DNA from: Clostridia bacterium
GTDB lineage: Bacteria; Bacillota; Clostridia; UBA1381; UBA9506
DNA: 64,000 bases
Assembly (NCBI GenBank): GCA_017416855.1
Contig: JAFQAZ010000011.1
Span: 124,001 to 188,000 of the forward strand
Reading direction: 5' to 3'
Every line of letters starts with the position of its first letter. Within the stretch, counting starts at the first letter, position 1. A program made the translations under genes and the position numbers. The notes beneath the pieces were generated by a model. It did not search any database and was not told the origin of the DNA. It was given only the letters and a program-made list of their open reading frames with translations. Below are positions 42,730 to 52,065 of the stretch, piece by piece.

Positions 42730-42754
42730 AGGAATTTTTTATGCGCCATCGAAT
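42730..42754 (+). promoter_or_regulatory. Sigma-H-like promoter of the spoIIA operon
   Basis: AGGAATT followed after 13 bp by CGAAT matches the sigma-H pattern RWAGGAXXT-14-HGAAT within one base of spacing, and it lies 53 bases before spoIIAA. In B. subtilis and several clostridia spoIIA is transcribed by sigma-H at the onset of sporulation. No sigma-A match of similar quality is present. Confidence 0.6.
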
Positions 42755-42807
42755 AAGATTAGGACTTTAACAAATGCAGTCATAAAAGACACAAAGGAGG
42801 CATAATT

Positions 42808-43152
42808 TTGGAAATTGAATTAAACATCCACAGAAACACTCTGGTCATTCGTCTGTCGGGTGAACTGGACCATCATGTAGCCAAGCAGGTTCGTCTGATG
42901 ATTGAGCGAACCCTGCCCGGCAGAAACATCAAAAATCTCATCTTTGATTTTTCGGATCTGACCTTTATGGACAGCTCAGGTATTGGCATGATTATCGGAC
43001 GCTATAAGCTGATGAAATCCATTGGGGGGAATGTAGCATTGGTCTGCAAAAATTTGCAGCTTAAGCGCTTGGTCGAAATGTCCGGCTTAACTAAGCTGAT
43101 TACAATGTATACTGATGTAAATCACGCGATAAGTGAGGTGACAACCGCATGA
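42808..43152 (+). CDS. spoIIAA: Anti-sigma-F factor antagonist SpoIIAA
   Basis: The 114-residue STAS-domain protein has the phosphorylation-site region FMDSSGIGMIIGRYKLM, with Ser in DSSG as the residue phosphorylated by SpoIIAB. When dephosphorylated by SpoIIE it frees sigma F in the forespore. It starts at TTG with AAAGGAGG seven bases upstream and overlaps spoIIAB by four bases. Confidence 0.96.
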   Translation: MEIELNIHRNTLVIRLSGELDHHVAKQVRLMIERTLPGRNIKNLIFDFSDLTFMDSSGIGMIIGRYKLMKSIGGNVALVCKNLQLKRLVEMSGLTKLITMYTDVNHAISEVTTA

Positions 43153-43586
43153 AACCCGAGAATAAAATGACCCTTTCTTTCTTGAGTAAATCATCCAATG
43201 AGGCATTTGCAAGAGCGGCTGTTGCGGCTTTTGTTGCACAGCTTGACCCAACCTTGGAAGAAATTAATGATATTAAGACAGCCGTTTCTGAAGCAGTCAC
43301 CAATGCCATTGTTCACGGCTACGGCTCTTCTGACGGAATTGTAACCATCATCGGTTTGTTGTTTGATGACCATTCAATTAAAGTTTCCATCAGTGATACA
43401 GGCAAAGGCATTAAAGATATTGAAAAGGCCCGTCAACCCCTCTATTCTGATTCAGAAGATATTGATAGAGCCGGTATGGGTTTTACCGTTATGGAAGCTT
43501 TTATGGATACAGTAAACATCATCTCTGACGTTGGCGAAGGGACAACGGTTGAACTGATAAAAACGCTCCAGAAGCATTATAACTAA
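43149..43586 (+). CDS. spoIIAB: Anti-sigma-F factor SpoIIAB
   Basis: The 145-residue GHKL kinase has the N box AVSEAVTNAIVHGYG, the G1 box DTGKGI and the G2 box RAGMGFTVMEAFMD. It binds and inhibits sigma F and phosphorylates SpoIIAA. It is the middle gene of the operon and starts in overlap with spoIIAA. Confidence 0.97.
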   Translation: MKPENKMTLSFLSKSSNEAFARAAVAAFVAQLDPTLEEINDIKTAVSEAVTNAIVHGYGSSDGIVTIIGLLFDDHSIKVSISDTGKGIKDIEKARQPLYSDSEDIDRAGMGFTVMEAFMDTVNIISDVGEGTTVELIKTLQKHYN

Positions 43587-43597
43587 GGAGGTCAGCC

Positions 43598-44287
43598 ATG
43601 CCGACCTCGAATACATTCAAACATACTGAACATAGCGACCGGAACCGATTGGTTGAGCAAAACCTGGGCCTAGTGCATATGATTGCCAACCGATTTAAGA
43701 ACCGTGGCCTTGAAGCTGATGATTTGCAGCAAATTGCAACGGTAGGACTCATTAAAGCTATTGATCGTTTTAATCCGTCCTTTGGCGTGCAATTATCAAC
43801 TTATGCAGTTCCCGTCATCATTGGCGAAATTAAACGATATCTGCGGGATAACACAGCAGTTAAAATCAGTCGCTCATACAAAATGCTCAGCAATAAAGCA
43901 GCAGAAGCAAATAAAATGTTATCTGAACAGCTTGGCAGAGAGCCTTGCCTTTCAGAAATAGCGGTATATTTAGAATCCTCTCCAGAAGAACTGAGCATCG
44001 CACTTTCAGCGACCAGGCAACCGTTGTCGTTGGATGAAAAACAAGGCGATTCAGAGCTAACACTCTCAGACCAAATTGCCGATAGTAAAGAATCCCTTCA
44101 GATAGAAGACCGGCTGACGGTTTGTCAGTTGATTGAATCGTTGCCCGAGCGCGAACAAAAAATCATCCGCTGGCGGTACATAGATGAACTTAAGCAATCC
44201 GCTATTGCGGAGCGGTTAGGCATTTCGCAGGTGCAGGTTTCGCGACTTGAGAAAAATATTCTGCAAAAATTACGAGTTCAGCTATAA
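43598..44287 (+). CDS. sigF: RNA polymerase sporulation sigma factor SigF
   Basis: The 229-residue sigma-70 family protein has region 2 (NLGLVHMIANRFKNRGLEADDLQQIATVG, then FGVQLSTYAVPVIIGEIKRYLRDN), region 3 (LSEQLGREPCLSEIAVYLE) and region 4 (LPEREQKIIRWRYIDELKQ, ERLGISQVQVSRLEKNIL). Its position after spoIIAA-spoIIAB identifies it as sigma F, the first forespore-specific factor. AAGGAGG precedes the ATG. Confidence 0.97.
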   Translation: MPTSNTFKHTEHSDRNRLVEQNLGLVHMIANRFKNRGLEADDLQQIATVGLIKAIDRFNPSFGVQLSTYAVPVIIGEIKRYLRDNTAVKISRSYKMLSNKAAEANKMLSEQLGREPCLSEIAVYLESSPEELSIALSATRQPLSLDEKQGDSELTLSDQIADSKESLQIEDRLTVCQLIESLPEREQKIIRWRYIDELKQSAIAERLGISQVQVSRLEKNILQKLRVQL

Positions 44288-44334
44288 AAAAGAGGCTGTA
44301 GCAAAATATTTATTTTGCTACAGCCTCATAATTT
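44286..44334. terminator. Bidirectional terminator between sigF and mazG
   Basis: A 17-bp perfect stem (GAGGCTGTAGCAAAATA with its complement at 44311-44327) with a two-base centre. The minus-strand side has a six-T tract, so it is a good end for the long leftward cluster; the plus side has a shorter T-rich tract for sigF. Confidence 0.9.
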
Positions 44335-45131
44335 TATTTCTTTTTTGCTTCGTCCCACAAGGCATCCATTTCCGCAAGGCTCATATCTTCTAATCGCTTC
44401 CCTGCTTCATTTGCTGCTTTTTCCACATAGGAAAAACGGTTAATGAATTTTCTGATGGTCTTTCCTAACGCTTCTTCTGCAGAACACTTAAAGAAGCGGG
44501 ATACATTGACTGCTGAAAACAGAACATCACCCAGTTCTTCGCTGATTGTATCCTTATCGCCGGTTGCAACAGCCTCTTTCAGTTCCCGGGTTTCTTCCTG
44601 CAGTTTTTCCAGTGCGCCGGAAACCTCCGGCCAGTCAAAACCAACCTTGGCAGCCTTTGACTGTACCTTTTCAGCACGGATCAAGGCAGGCAGATAAGCA
44701 CAAACACTCTCCATACTTTCAGTATAGCTTTTCTGCCCCTTCTCCTTTTGTTTGTTCTTTTCCCAAGTATCAAGGACAGCCTCAGGAGTATCCGCTTTGT
44801 CATCACCAAATATGTGGGTATGACGGGAAATCATTTTGTGGCAAACATGGTACAGAACATCGTCAATTGAAAATGTTCCTTCCTCTTTACCGATTTGTGA
44901 GTGGAATACCACCTGCAGCAAAATGTCACCCAATTCGTCTGCGAAGGCATCCTTGTCACCGGCATCCAGGGATTCAATGGCCTCGTAAGCCTCCTCCACC
45001 AGATTCATTTTAATGGTTTCGTGGGTTTGTACGCGATCCCAAGGGCAACCATCTTCTGCGCGGAGCTTTCTTATAATCTCTAATAACTCTTGAAAACTGT
45101 ACTGTTTTTTTTCTGTGGTCATTTTATTCAA
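44334..45131 (-). CDS. mazG: Nucleoside triphosphate pyrophosphohydrolase MazG
   Basis: The 265-residue protein contains two MazG domains, with LRAEDGCPWDRVQTHETIKMNLVEEAYEA, ADELGDILLQVVFHSQIG in the first and ISEELGDVLFSAVNVSRF in the second; the EExxE/ExxD metal sites are visible. It hydrolyses NTPs to NMP and PPi and helps clean damaged nucleotides. It is next to a spoVB-like gene, as in the yabM-yabN pair of B. subtilis. Confidence 0.96.
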   Translation of the reverse strand: MNKMTTEKKQYSFQELLEIIRKLRAEDGCPWDRVQTHETIKMNLVEEAYEAIESLDAGDKDAFADELGDILLQVVFHSQIGKEEGTFSIDDVLYHVCHKMISRHTHIFGDDKADTPEAVLDTWEKNKQKEKGQKSYTESMESVCAYLPALIRAEKVQSKAAKVGFDWPEVSGALEKLQEETRELKEAVATGDKDTISEELGDVLFSAVNVSRFFKCSAEEALGKTIRKFINRFSYVEKAANEAGKRLEDMSLAEMDALWDEAKKK

Positions 45132-45144
45132 CTCTTTTCTGATT

Positions 45145-46887
45145 TTATGACAATAAATGAAATTTATTTAATAACTTGGCTATTTTTTCACCTTTCGGGA
45201 GCATTAAAACGTCATCGTGTTTTATTAGTCTGAGCACAAAAACCATAATGGCATAAACGATGACTGCAAAAAGCACTGAAAAACCCAAGGCAATAATCAC
45301 TTTAAATCGTAGTGCAGATGCCAATGGAGTTACAGGAACGGTTTGTGGCATAAAGTTTAAGGAAAGATTCATAGGCGCGATGCCCAGTACGCCGGCAGAT
45401 ACCTGATAGGCACCAAAGGCGGCTATCCCCATAATAGCGCTGGCAATAATCGGTTTCAGTATAAAACCGGTAAAGGATAAGTCTGATTTCATAATCTTCT
45501 TTACGCTTACAATATTTAAAGTGGCAATCACAAAATAGCACAATAACGTGCTGACGGGAGCACCACCAATATTTATGGACGGAATAGCAATTAAAGTAAA
45601 ATTCGTAATAATTTTAACCACACCGCCAATAGCCATGTTCCGAACAGGAATCATCACCTTTCCGGCACCCTGTAGCATGGCAGTTGAAACAGATACCAAG
45701 CTGACAAACACAACGGCTAATCCTAAAATGTGCAGCATGGAGGCTGACCGGGCATTGTTATAGACAGCGGTTAAAATCGGTTCCGAAAGCACTGACAGGC
45801 CGATAGCACAAGGCAGAGCGAACAGCACTGTGATACGAAGAGTTGATTCGGATAATTTTTTAACCTCGCCCATATTCTTTACGGCAAAGGCTGACGAAAT
45901 AAACGGCACAACACTCATAGAAAGGGACATAATGATTGTGGGTGGCAGGTTAAACATAGGAATAGCATAGCCGGAATACGCTCCGTAGAGCACTTCTGCC
46001 GGCTTGTTCTGCATCGCCTGACCGATGATAACTTCAGAGGATGACCGTCCGAAGAATTCCGTTAAAGTGTTGAACATTTCCTGAGAAACGATAATGGTCT
46101 GCAACCGTTGACGAATCATAACCATATCAATAATATTGGTTAAGGATGTAACAGCTGCCCCAATGGTGATGGGAATGGCAAGCTTTGCCAGGTCAACAAA
46201 GATATTTTTTGTGCTTCTCGTGCCTGCCTGCAATAAAGCACTTGCCGGAAACTGATTTTTCCGTTTTAACACATATGTAATTGCCATAATAACAAGTGCA
46301 AAAAATGTGCCGGCCGTAACGCCTAATACGGCACCGGATGAAGCATTGGCGACACCGGTGGGCATTAAAAGATATGCCAGAAGCAAACCGATCACCAGTT
46401 TGCCCAAAGCCTCTACAACTTCTGAAAGTGCTGTGGGAACCATATCTGAAAAGCCCTGAAAATATCCGCGGAAGGCAGAAAGCAACGCTACAAAGAAAAT
46501 GGCAGGTGCAATAGCTAAAATGCTCAGGTATGAATCGGGAGAATCCACAATTCCCACAAACATCTTGGCACCCAAAAACAGTACCAAAGCGCCCGCTAAG
46601 CCAATCAATGCAAGGAGAGACAATGCGGCCTTGAAAATCTTATTAACTTCAGTATAGTTCTTTTTAGCGAGGCTGGCAGACACCATTTTAGAAACTGCAA
46701 CCGGAAGACCTGCCGTTGCAATGACAAACATACAGGCATACAAAAAATATGCCGTGTTAAAAATGGCCATGCCTTCTTCATGAATAATGTTTGCCAGAGG
46801 TATTTTAAATACGGCACCAATCACTTTAACCAGTAAATTGGCAATAACAAGAATAAAGGCACCTGTTAAATAGGATTGTTTTTTCAA
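45145..46887 (-). CDS. SpoVB/MurJ-like polysaccharide flippase (MOP superfamily)
   Basis: The 580-residue protein has 14 or so hydrophobic segments and starts KKQSYLTGAFILVIANLLVKV in the style of SpoVB; VAVSKMVSASLAKKNY and AFRGYFQGFSDMVPTALSEV are family motifs. SpoVB in B. subtilis is a lipid-II or precursor flippase-like protein needed for spore cortex synthesis. A TTG start with GGGAGG eight bases upstream (46887) is preferred to an ATG ten codons earlier that has no ribosome binding site. It lies next to mazG, as in B. subtilis. Confidence 0.85.
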   Translation of the reverse strand: MKKQSYLTGAFILVIANLLVKVIGAVFKIPLANIIHEEGMAIFNTAYFLYACMFVIATAGLPVAVSKMVSASLAKKNYTEVNKIFKAALSLLALIGLAGALVLFLGAKMFVGIVDSPDSYLSILAIAPAIFFVALLSAFRGYFQGFSDMVPTALSEVVEALGKLVIGLLLAYLLMPTGVANASSGAVLGVTAGTFFALVIMAITYVLKRKNQFPASALLQAGTRSTKNIFVDLAKLAIPITIGAAVTSLTNIIDMVMIRQRLQTIIVSQEMFNTLTEFFGRSSSEVIIGQAMQNKPAEVLYGAYSGYAIPMFNLPPTIIMSLSMSVVPFISSAFAVKNMGEVKKLSESTLRITVLFALPCAIGLSVLSEPILTAVYNNARSASMLHILGLAVVFVSLVSVSTAMLQGAGKVMIPVRNMAIGGVVKIITNFTLIAIPSINIGGAPVSTLLCYFVIATLNIVSVKKIMKSDLSFTGFILKPIIASAIMGIAAFGAYQVSAGVLGIAPMNLSLNFMPQTVPVTPLASALRFKVIIALGFSVLFAVIVYAIMVFVLRLIKHDDVLMLPKGEKIAKLLNKFHLLS

Positions 46888-46950
46888 ATTGATATCCTCC
46901 CTGTCGGTTTTGTCCATACTGTATTGTATTTGAAAAGGGTTCTGTTTATA

Positions 46951-48315
46951 CTATTTGCCAAGACAAAACCGGGAAAAAATTTCTTCTACAATTTCATCAG
47001 AAACAGTTTGACCGGTAATGGTTCCTAGCGACTCTATGGCCACACGCATATCAACAGATAATAAATCTGCAGGTAATCCCATTTTTAAAGTTAATAATGC
47101 ATTTTTCAAGGCCGACAGGGCTTCCTGTACAGCCTGCTTATGACGCATATTGATAACTGTTTCTTCTTGCTTTTGAATGATACTGCCCAGAGAAAACATT
47201 TCTTCAATTGTTTTCTGTAGTCCCTCAAGCCCTGCACCGGTTTTTGCTGAAATCGAAACGGTGGTCGAGGCTTTAATTTTATCTGATAACTCAGCTTTTT
47301 GCTCTAAATCCATTTTATTTAAAACGAAAACCGTATTTTTGTCCTGAATTAAAGATAGTATTTCTTCATCTTCAGCCTCAAAGGGTCGGCTCATATCAAT
47401 GACAAAGAACACAAGATCAGCCTTTTGAACATATTCTTTCGCTTTTTGAATGCCCATTTCTTCAATCTGCTCAGCATCGGAACGAATACCGGCTGTATCA
47501 AACAAATTCAATCGCAAATCCCCTAAACGAATGTGTTCTTCTATCACATCACGGGTTGTTCCCGCCTGCTGCGTCACCAAAGCACGGTCGGTGCCTGAAA
47601 GCGCATTCAAAAGGGATGATTTGCCAACATTTGGTTTCCCAACAATGACAGTATTAATGCCTTCACGAATCAATCGTCCCTGCTCTGCTTTGTTTTTCAT
47701 AGCGGTCAGCCCGTCAATCAATTCAGACAGTTCTTTCATAATCTCATCGTTTGCTGCTTCGTCAACACCTTCATCCGGAAAATCAGCCATAGCATCCAGA
47801 TGAGCAGCTAAGCCAAGGATTTTGTGGCGCATATCTTCAATGGGCACAGAAAGCTTGCCCTGTAACTGATTGACAGAAAGGTTGGCTGCTGTATCAGTTT
47901 CTGCCTGAATTAAATCAATGACGGCTTCAGCCTGAGATAAATCCAGTTTGCCATTTAAGAAGGCACGTTTGGTAAATTCACCACGTCCGGCTAACACAGC
48001 ACCGTTTTCTAAAACGGCAGATAAAACCTTGCGGGTAACAAGCTGGCCGCCGTGACAACTGATTTCAACAACATCTTCGCCTGTATAGGAATGCGGAGAG
48101 CGCATCACAGATGCAAGCACTTCATCTAAAACTTTATCATTATGAACAATTTTGCCGAAAGCAATGGTATAACCGGGACATTTAGCTAATGGCTTTTTTC
48201 CGGAAAAAACACGGTCGCAAACAGAAATAGCCTCCGGGCCGCTGACGCGGATTACCGCGATACCGCCTTCGCCAGGTGGTGTTGCCACAGCTGCTATGGT
48301 TGTCATTTCGTTCAT
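46951..48315 (-). CDS. mnmE: tRNA uridine-5-carboxymethylaminomethyl(34) synthesis GTPase MnmE
   Basis: The 454-residue protein has the N-terminal folate-binding domain (TIAAVATPPGEGGIAVIRVSG), the GTPase domain with G1 VIVGKPNVGKSSLLNAL, AGTTRDVIEE, DTAGIR and NKMD, and the C-terminal CLGK motif. MnmE with MnmG modifies U34 of several tRNAs; mnmG is not in the window, whereas it is often adjacent. A GTG three codons earlier overlaps GAGGAG; the ATG at 48315 is well spaced. Confidence 0.96.
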   Translation of the reverse strand: MNEMTTIAAVATPPGEGGIAVIRVSGPEAISVCDRVFSGKKPLAKCPGYTIAFGKIVHNDKVLDEVLASVMRSPHSYTGEDVVEISCHGGQLVTRKVLSAVLENGAVLAGRGEFTKRAFLNGKLDLSQAEAVIDLIQAETDTAANLSVNQLQGKLSVPIEDMRHKILGLAAHLDAMADFPDEGVDEAANDEIMKELSELIDGLTAMKNKAEQGRLIREGINTVIVGKPNVGKSSLLNALSGTDRALVTQQAGTTRDVIEEHIRLGDLRLNLFDTAGIRSDAEQIEEMGIQKAKEYVQKADLVFFVIDMSRPFEAEDEEILSLIQDKNTVFVLNKMDLEQKAELSDKIKASTTVSISAKTGAGLEGLQKTIEEMFSLGSIIQKQEETVINMRHKQAVQEALSALKNALLTLKMGLPADLLSVDMRVAIESLGTITGQTVSDEIVEEIFSRFCLGK

Positions 48316-48329
48316 TGCTTTCACTCCTC

Positions 48330-48839
48330 TTACAGGTTCAATTGCTGATAGTCTTCTAAAATATAAGAAAGTGCATCTAAAAATTCAGCTACAGCAGGAA
48401 TTTTAATTAAGACACTGAAGGCGTGTCGCACTTCTTTGATAAATTCAGGATCCAGACAGCCTTTTGCTTCCGGATGGGTCAAAGGACAAAAATTAGCTCT
48501 GGGATCCTTAATAATCTGCAGAGTGGAACCTTTACGGTACAAGCCAATTAAGGGGAAAATCCGACAGGAAAGCGGACGTTCCTCCCTCTTGCAAGGACCG
48601 TGGCACACAAGCAGTTCTACCGGTTTGCCAGACACTTCGAAATCCGTAGATAAAACGGAAAAATTCTCTTTCCCGGAAAAGAGCCTTGCTTCACCGGGAA
48701 AGAGATACATACCACTTTCGTCGTCACCCTGACAGCACAGTTTGCCACACATTTCGCCACAATCAAAGGGAATGGGCGTCAGATTGTCAAACCGCTTATA
48801 AATTTCTTTGTATAGTTCACTTATATGGAGTTTGCTCAT
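48330..48839 (-). CDS. Cys-rich YkgJ-like metal-binding domain protein
   Basis: The 169-residue protein has PFDCGEMCGKLCCQGDDES near residue 27 (CxxxCxxxCC), then CHGPCKREERPLSCRIFPL and FCPLTHPEAKGC. The RPLSCRxFP pattern and the Cys clusters fit the putative zinc- or iron-chelating YkgJ family (PF03692). The start overlaps the gatB stop (ATGA). It is between gatB and mnmE; its function is unknown, but a redox or metal role for a translation or tRNA modification enzyme is a possible guess. Confidence 0.62.
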   Translation of the reverse strand: MSKLHISELYKEIYKRFDNLTPIPFDCGEMCGKLCCQGDDESGMYLFPGEARLFSGKENFSVLSTDFEVSGKPVELLVCHGPCKREERPLSCRIFPLIGLYRKGSTLQIIKDPRANFCPLTHPEAKGCLDPEFIKEVRHAFSVLIKIPAVAEFLDALSYILEDYQQLNL

Positions 48840-50269
48840 GCTTTATCTAATGCTTCCTTTAACATCTGGTTAATAACCTGCGGGTTAGCCTTACCCTTCG
48901 ATACACGCATAATCTGACCCATCAAGAAGCCTAAAGCTCTGTCTTTACCAGCTTTATAATCCACAATTGACTGCGGATTCTGCGCAAGAACCTCCTGCAC
49001 CATAGCCATGAGTGCACCTTCATCAGAAACCTGAGAAAGACCAAGTCGTTCCACAATTTTTTCGGGTTCTTCCGGCTGAGCAAACATTTCAGCCAGTACT
49101 TTTTTAGCAGCACTGTTGCTGATGGTGCCCTTTTCAATCAGGTCAATGAGAGCTTTCAGCTGTGCAGGTGCGAAGGGAATATCCCCTGCTTCCAGTTCTT
49201 TATCATTGATAAACTTGGCAATATCACCCATCATCCAGTTGCTGACAGCTTTGGGTGATGCACCCAAGCTTACGGTTTCGTCAAAATAATCAGCTGTCTT
49301 TTTGGAAGAAGTCAGTAAAAATGCATCATATTCCGGCAGACCGAATTCAGAAATATAACGGCTCTTTCTCTGTTCAGGCAGTTCAGGAATGGTGCTTCTG
49401 ATTTCTTCGATCCACTCATCAGAGATAATCATAGGCAGAAGGTCAGGTTCAGGGAAATAGCGGTAATCCTGAGCATCTTCTTTGGTTCTCATCACAATGC
49501 TTTCGCCCTTCACATCATCCCAACGGCGGGTTTCCTGATTGATTATGCCACCGTTTGAGAGAACCTCTGTCTGGCGTTTCTGTTCATATTCCATAGAACG
49601 GACAGCAGCACGGAAGGAGTTAATGTTCTTCATTTCGCAACGAGTACCAAACTCTTTCTGTCCTTCGGGGCGGAGAGAAAGGTTAACATCGCAACGGAGA
49701 GAACCTTCCTGCATTTTACAGTCAGAAACTTCTGTATACTCCAAAATGGTTTTTAAAGTTTCCAGGAACACGTGGGCCTCTTCTGGAGAACGCAGATCCG
49801 GCTCGGAAACAATTTCAATCAGGGGCACACCACAACGGTTATAGTCCGCTATGGAGCAGTTAGCATAATCATCGTGCACCAGTTTGCCGGCATCCTCTTC
49901 AATGTGGATACGGGTGATGCCAATTCTTTTAGTTTCACCGTTTACCACAATGTCAACATAACCGTTCTGGCACAAAGGCAAATCAAACTGAGAAATCTGA
50001 TAAGCCTTGGGCAGGTCAGGATAGAAATAATTCTTTCTGTCCTGCTTGCTGTACTGGGTAATAGAGCAATTCATAGCAAGACCGGCTTTAATAGCAAAAT
50101 CCACTACCCGTTTATTCAGCACCGGTAATGTACCGGGCATGCCGGAACAAATGGGACAGGTATGTGTGTTTGGCTCACCACCGAATTCATTGATGCATCC
50201 GCAATATATTTTTGTGTTGGTCTTTAATTCAGCATGAACCTCAAGACCAATGACAGTTTCGTAATTCAT
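48836..50269 (-). CDS. gatB: Asp-tRNA(Asn)/Glu-tRNA(Gln) amidotransferase subunit B
   Basis: The 477-residue protein has YETVIGLEVHAELKTNTKIYC, NRCGVPLIEIVSEPDLRSP, DCKMQEGSLRCDVNLSLRP and the C-terminal YqeY-like tail (VDYKAGKDRALGFLMGQIMRVSKGKANP). It phosphorylates the misacylated tRNA and channels ammonia from GatA. AGGAGG precedes the ATG. Confidence 0.97.
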   Translation of the reverse strand: MNYETVIGLEVHAELKTNTKIYCGCINEFGGEPNTHTCPICSGMPGTLPVLNKRVVDFAIKAGLAMNCSITQYSKQDRKNYFYPDLPKAYQISQFDLPLCQNGYVDIVVNGETKRIGITRIHIEEDAGKLVHDDYANCSIADYNRCGVPLIEIVSEPDLRSPEEAHVFLETLKTILEYTEVSDCKMQEGSLRCDVNLSLRPEGQKEFGTRCEMKNINSFRAAVRSMEYEQKRQTEVLSNGGIINQETRRWDDVKGESIVMRTKEDAQDYRYFPEPDLLPMIISDEWIEEIRSTIPELPEQRKSRYISEFGLPEYDAFLLTSSKKTADYFDETVSLGASPKAVSNWMMGDIAKFINDKELEAGDIPFAPAQLKALIDLIEKGTISNSAAKKVLAEMFAQPEEPEKIVERLGLSQVSDEGALMAMVQEVLAQNPQSIVDYKAGKDRALGFLMGQIMRVSKGKANPQVINQMLKEALDKA

Positions 50270-50284
50270 TTTCGTCCTCCTATC

Positions 50285-51733
50285 TTACAATGCCGGTTTG
50301 ATTTTGGTAATGGTCTTTTCAAGTGCGTAAGCTGCATTTAAAATAGCGGCTTCACCAAAGGGTTTACCGATAATCTGCAAACCGATGGGCAGACCATTTT
50401 CATCATAACCGCAAGGCAACACAACAGCCGGCAAGCCACCGATATTAACTGAAACGGTACAAATATCTGCCATATACATCTGCAGAGGATCATCGGTCTT
50501 TTCACCAAAACCAAAGGCTGTGGTAGGTGTTGTCGGTGTTACCAGTACATCATATTTTTCAAAGGCCTTATCGAAATCCTGCATAATCATGGTTCTGACC
50601 TGCTGTGCCTTTTTGTAATAAGCATCATAATAACCGGAAGAAAGCGCATAGGTACCAATCATAATTCTGCGTTTTACTTCAGCGCCAAAGCCCTCGCTTC
50701 TTGTTTGAGCATACAAGTCAACTAAATCTTCAAATTTTTCTGCACGGAAGCCGTATTTCACACCATCAAAACGCGCCAGATTGGAGCTTGCTTCAGCAGA
50801 AGAAATCATATAGTAAGCAGGCAGAGCATATTCGTTTAAGGGCAGGTGCATTTCTTCATAGCTGGCACCCATTGCTTTAAAGGATTCCAGCGCTGCTAAA
50901 ACAGCTTTTTGTACCGGTGCACTGATACCTTCGCCCATATATTCAGCAGGCATACCGATTTTTAATCCCTTCACATCACCGGTTAGTGCTTTTTCAAAGG
51001 AGGCATATTCACGGTTTACGCTTGTGGAGTCCATAGGATCATAGCCAACAATCTGGTCATAAATTAAAGCACAGTCCTGTACATCTTTCGCTAAAGGTCC
51101 AATCTGGTCTAAGGAAGAAGCGAAAGCAACAAGACCAAAACGTGAAACCGTTCCATAAGTGGGCTTCATACCAACACAACCACAAAGTGATGCCGGCTGA
51201 CGGATGGAACCACCGGTATCGGAACCCAGTGTAAAGGTTGCTTCATCCGCAGCAACGCAGGCAGCAGAGCCGCCGGAAGAACCACCGGGTACTTTTGATA
51301 AATCGTAAGGATTTTTTGTCTTTTTAAAGTAAGAGGTTTCTGTGGATGAACCCATTGCAAATTCATCCATGTTTACCTTACCCAGCAGAACTGTGTCAGC
51401 ATCCTTTAGTTTTTTTGCCACAGTGCTGTCATAAGGCGGACGGAAATTATACAGCATTTTAGAAGAACAGGTGGTAAGTACATCTTTTGTACAAAGATTG
51501 TCCTTTAACGCCACAGGCACGCCGGCTAAAGCGCCAACTTCCTCCCCTGCTGCTATCTTTTTATCAATTGCCTCAGCAGACTGCATTGCTTCTTCCTGCA
51601 AAACAGTTACATAGCTTTCAACCTTATCTTCAACTTTTTCAATTCTGTCTAAATACGCTTTGGTAATTTCAACAGAAGAGAGTTCTTTATTTTTAATTCT
51701 GTCACGTATTTCATGTGCAGTTAATGTATGCAT
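50285..51733 (-). CDS. gatA: Asp-tRNA(Asn)/Glu-tRNA(Gln) amidotransferase subunit A
   Basis: The 482-residue amidase-signature protein has the catalytic Ser-cisSer-Lys elements in [14 protein letters not shown] and [19 protein letters not shown] with [16 protein letters not shown]. It releases ammonia from glutamine for GatB. AAGGAG lies seven bases before this ATG, and a TTG two codons earlier is unlikely. Confidence 0.97.
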   Translation of the reverse strand: MHTLTAHEIRDRIKNKELSSVEITKAYLDRIEKVEDKVESYVTVLQEEAMQSAEAIDKKIAAGEEVGALAGVPVALKDNLCTKDVLTTCSSKMLYNFRPPYDSTVAKKLKDADTVLLGKVNMDEFAMGSSTETSYFKKTKNPYDLSKVPGGSSGGSAACVAADEATFTLGSDTGGSIRQPASLCGCVGMKPTYGTVSRFGLVAFASSLDQIGPLAKDVQDCALIYDQIVGYDPMDSTSVNREYASFEKALTGDVKGLKIGMPAEYMGEGISAPVQKAVLAALESFKAMGASYEEMHLPLNEYALPAYYMISSAEASSNLARFDGVKYGFRAEKFEDLVDLYAQTRSEGFGAEVKRRIMIGTYALSSGYYDAYYKKAQQVRTMIMQDFDKAFEKYDVLVTPTTPTTAFGFGEKTDDPLQMYMADICTVSVNIGGLPAVVLPCGYDENGLPIGLQIIGKPFGEAAILNAAYALEKTITKIKPAL

Positions 51734-51752
51734 AATCAAGCTCCTTTACGAG

Positions 51753-52040
51753 TTATTCAACAACTTTGGGTACGGTATAACCACCGTCTTCTTTTGACGG
51801 TGCATTCTGAAGCATTGCCTCTCTGTCATAAGAAGGCGTTACCACGTCCTCACGGAAAGCGTTGTGCATAGGAATGGCGTGTGCCGTGGGTACAACACCT
51901 TCGGTATCAAGCTCATTCAGCTTATTGGCAAAACCGATGATGCTCTCCATATCCTTAGCAAGTGCCTCAGCCTCAGCATCTGTAAATTTAAGACGTGCAA
52001 GCTTGGCAACGTGCAAAACTTCTTCTTTTGAAATGTTCAT
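51753..52040 (-). CDS. gatC: Asp-tRNA(Asn)/Glu-tRNA(Gln) amidotransferase subunit C
   Basis: The 95-residue protein has KEEVLHVAKLARLKFTDAE, FANKLNELDTEGVVPTAHA and FREDVVTPSYDREAMLQNAP, the standard GatC segments; it holds GatA and GatB together. GGAG is eight bases upstream of MNISKEEV. An ATG seven codons earlier would include the ribosome binding site. The GatCAB presence fits an organism that makes Gln-tRNA(Gln) indirectly; no glnS is seen in the window. Confidence 0.96.
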   Translation of the reverse strand: MNISKEEVLHVAKLARLKFTDAEAEALAKDMESIIGFANKLNELDTEGVVPTAHAIPMHNAFREDVVTPSYDREAMLQNAPSKEDGGYTVPKVVE

Positions 52041-52065
52041 CTCTTTCGCTCCTATCTCCATATAT

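Noticed and set aside
44443-45083. Plus-strand ORFs opposite mazG (155 and 84 residues)
   Set aside because: They lie antisense to a well-conserved MazG, have low-complexity Pro/His/Ser composition and no ribosome binding site.
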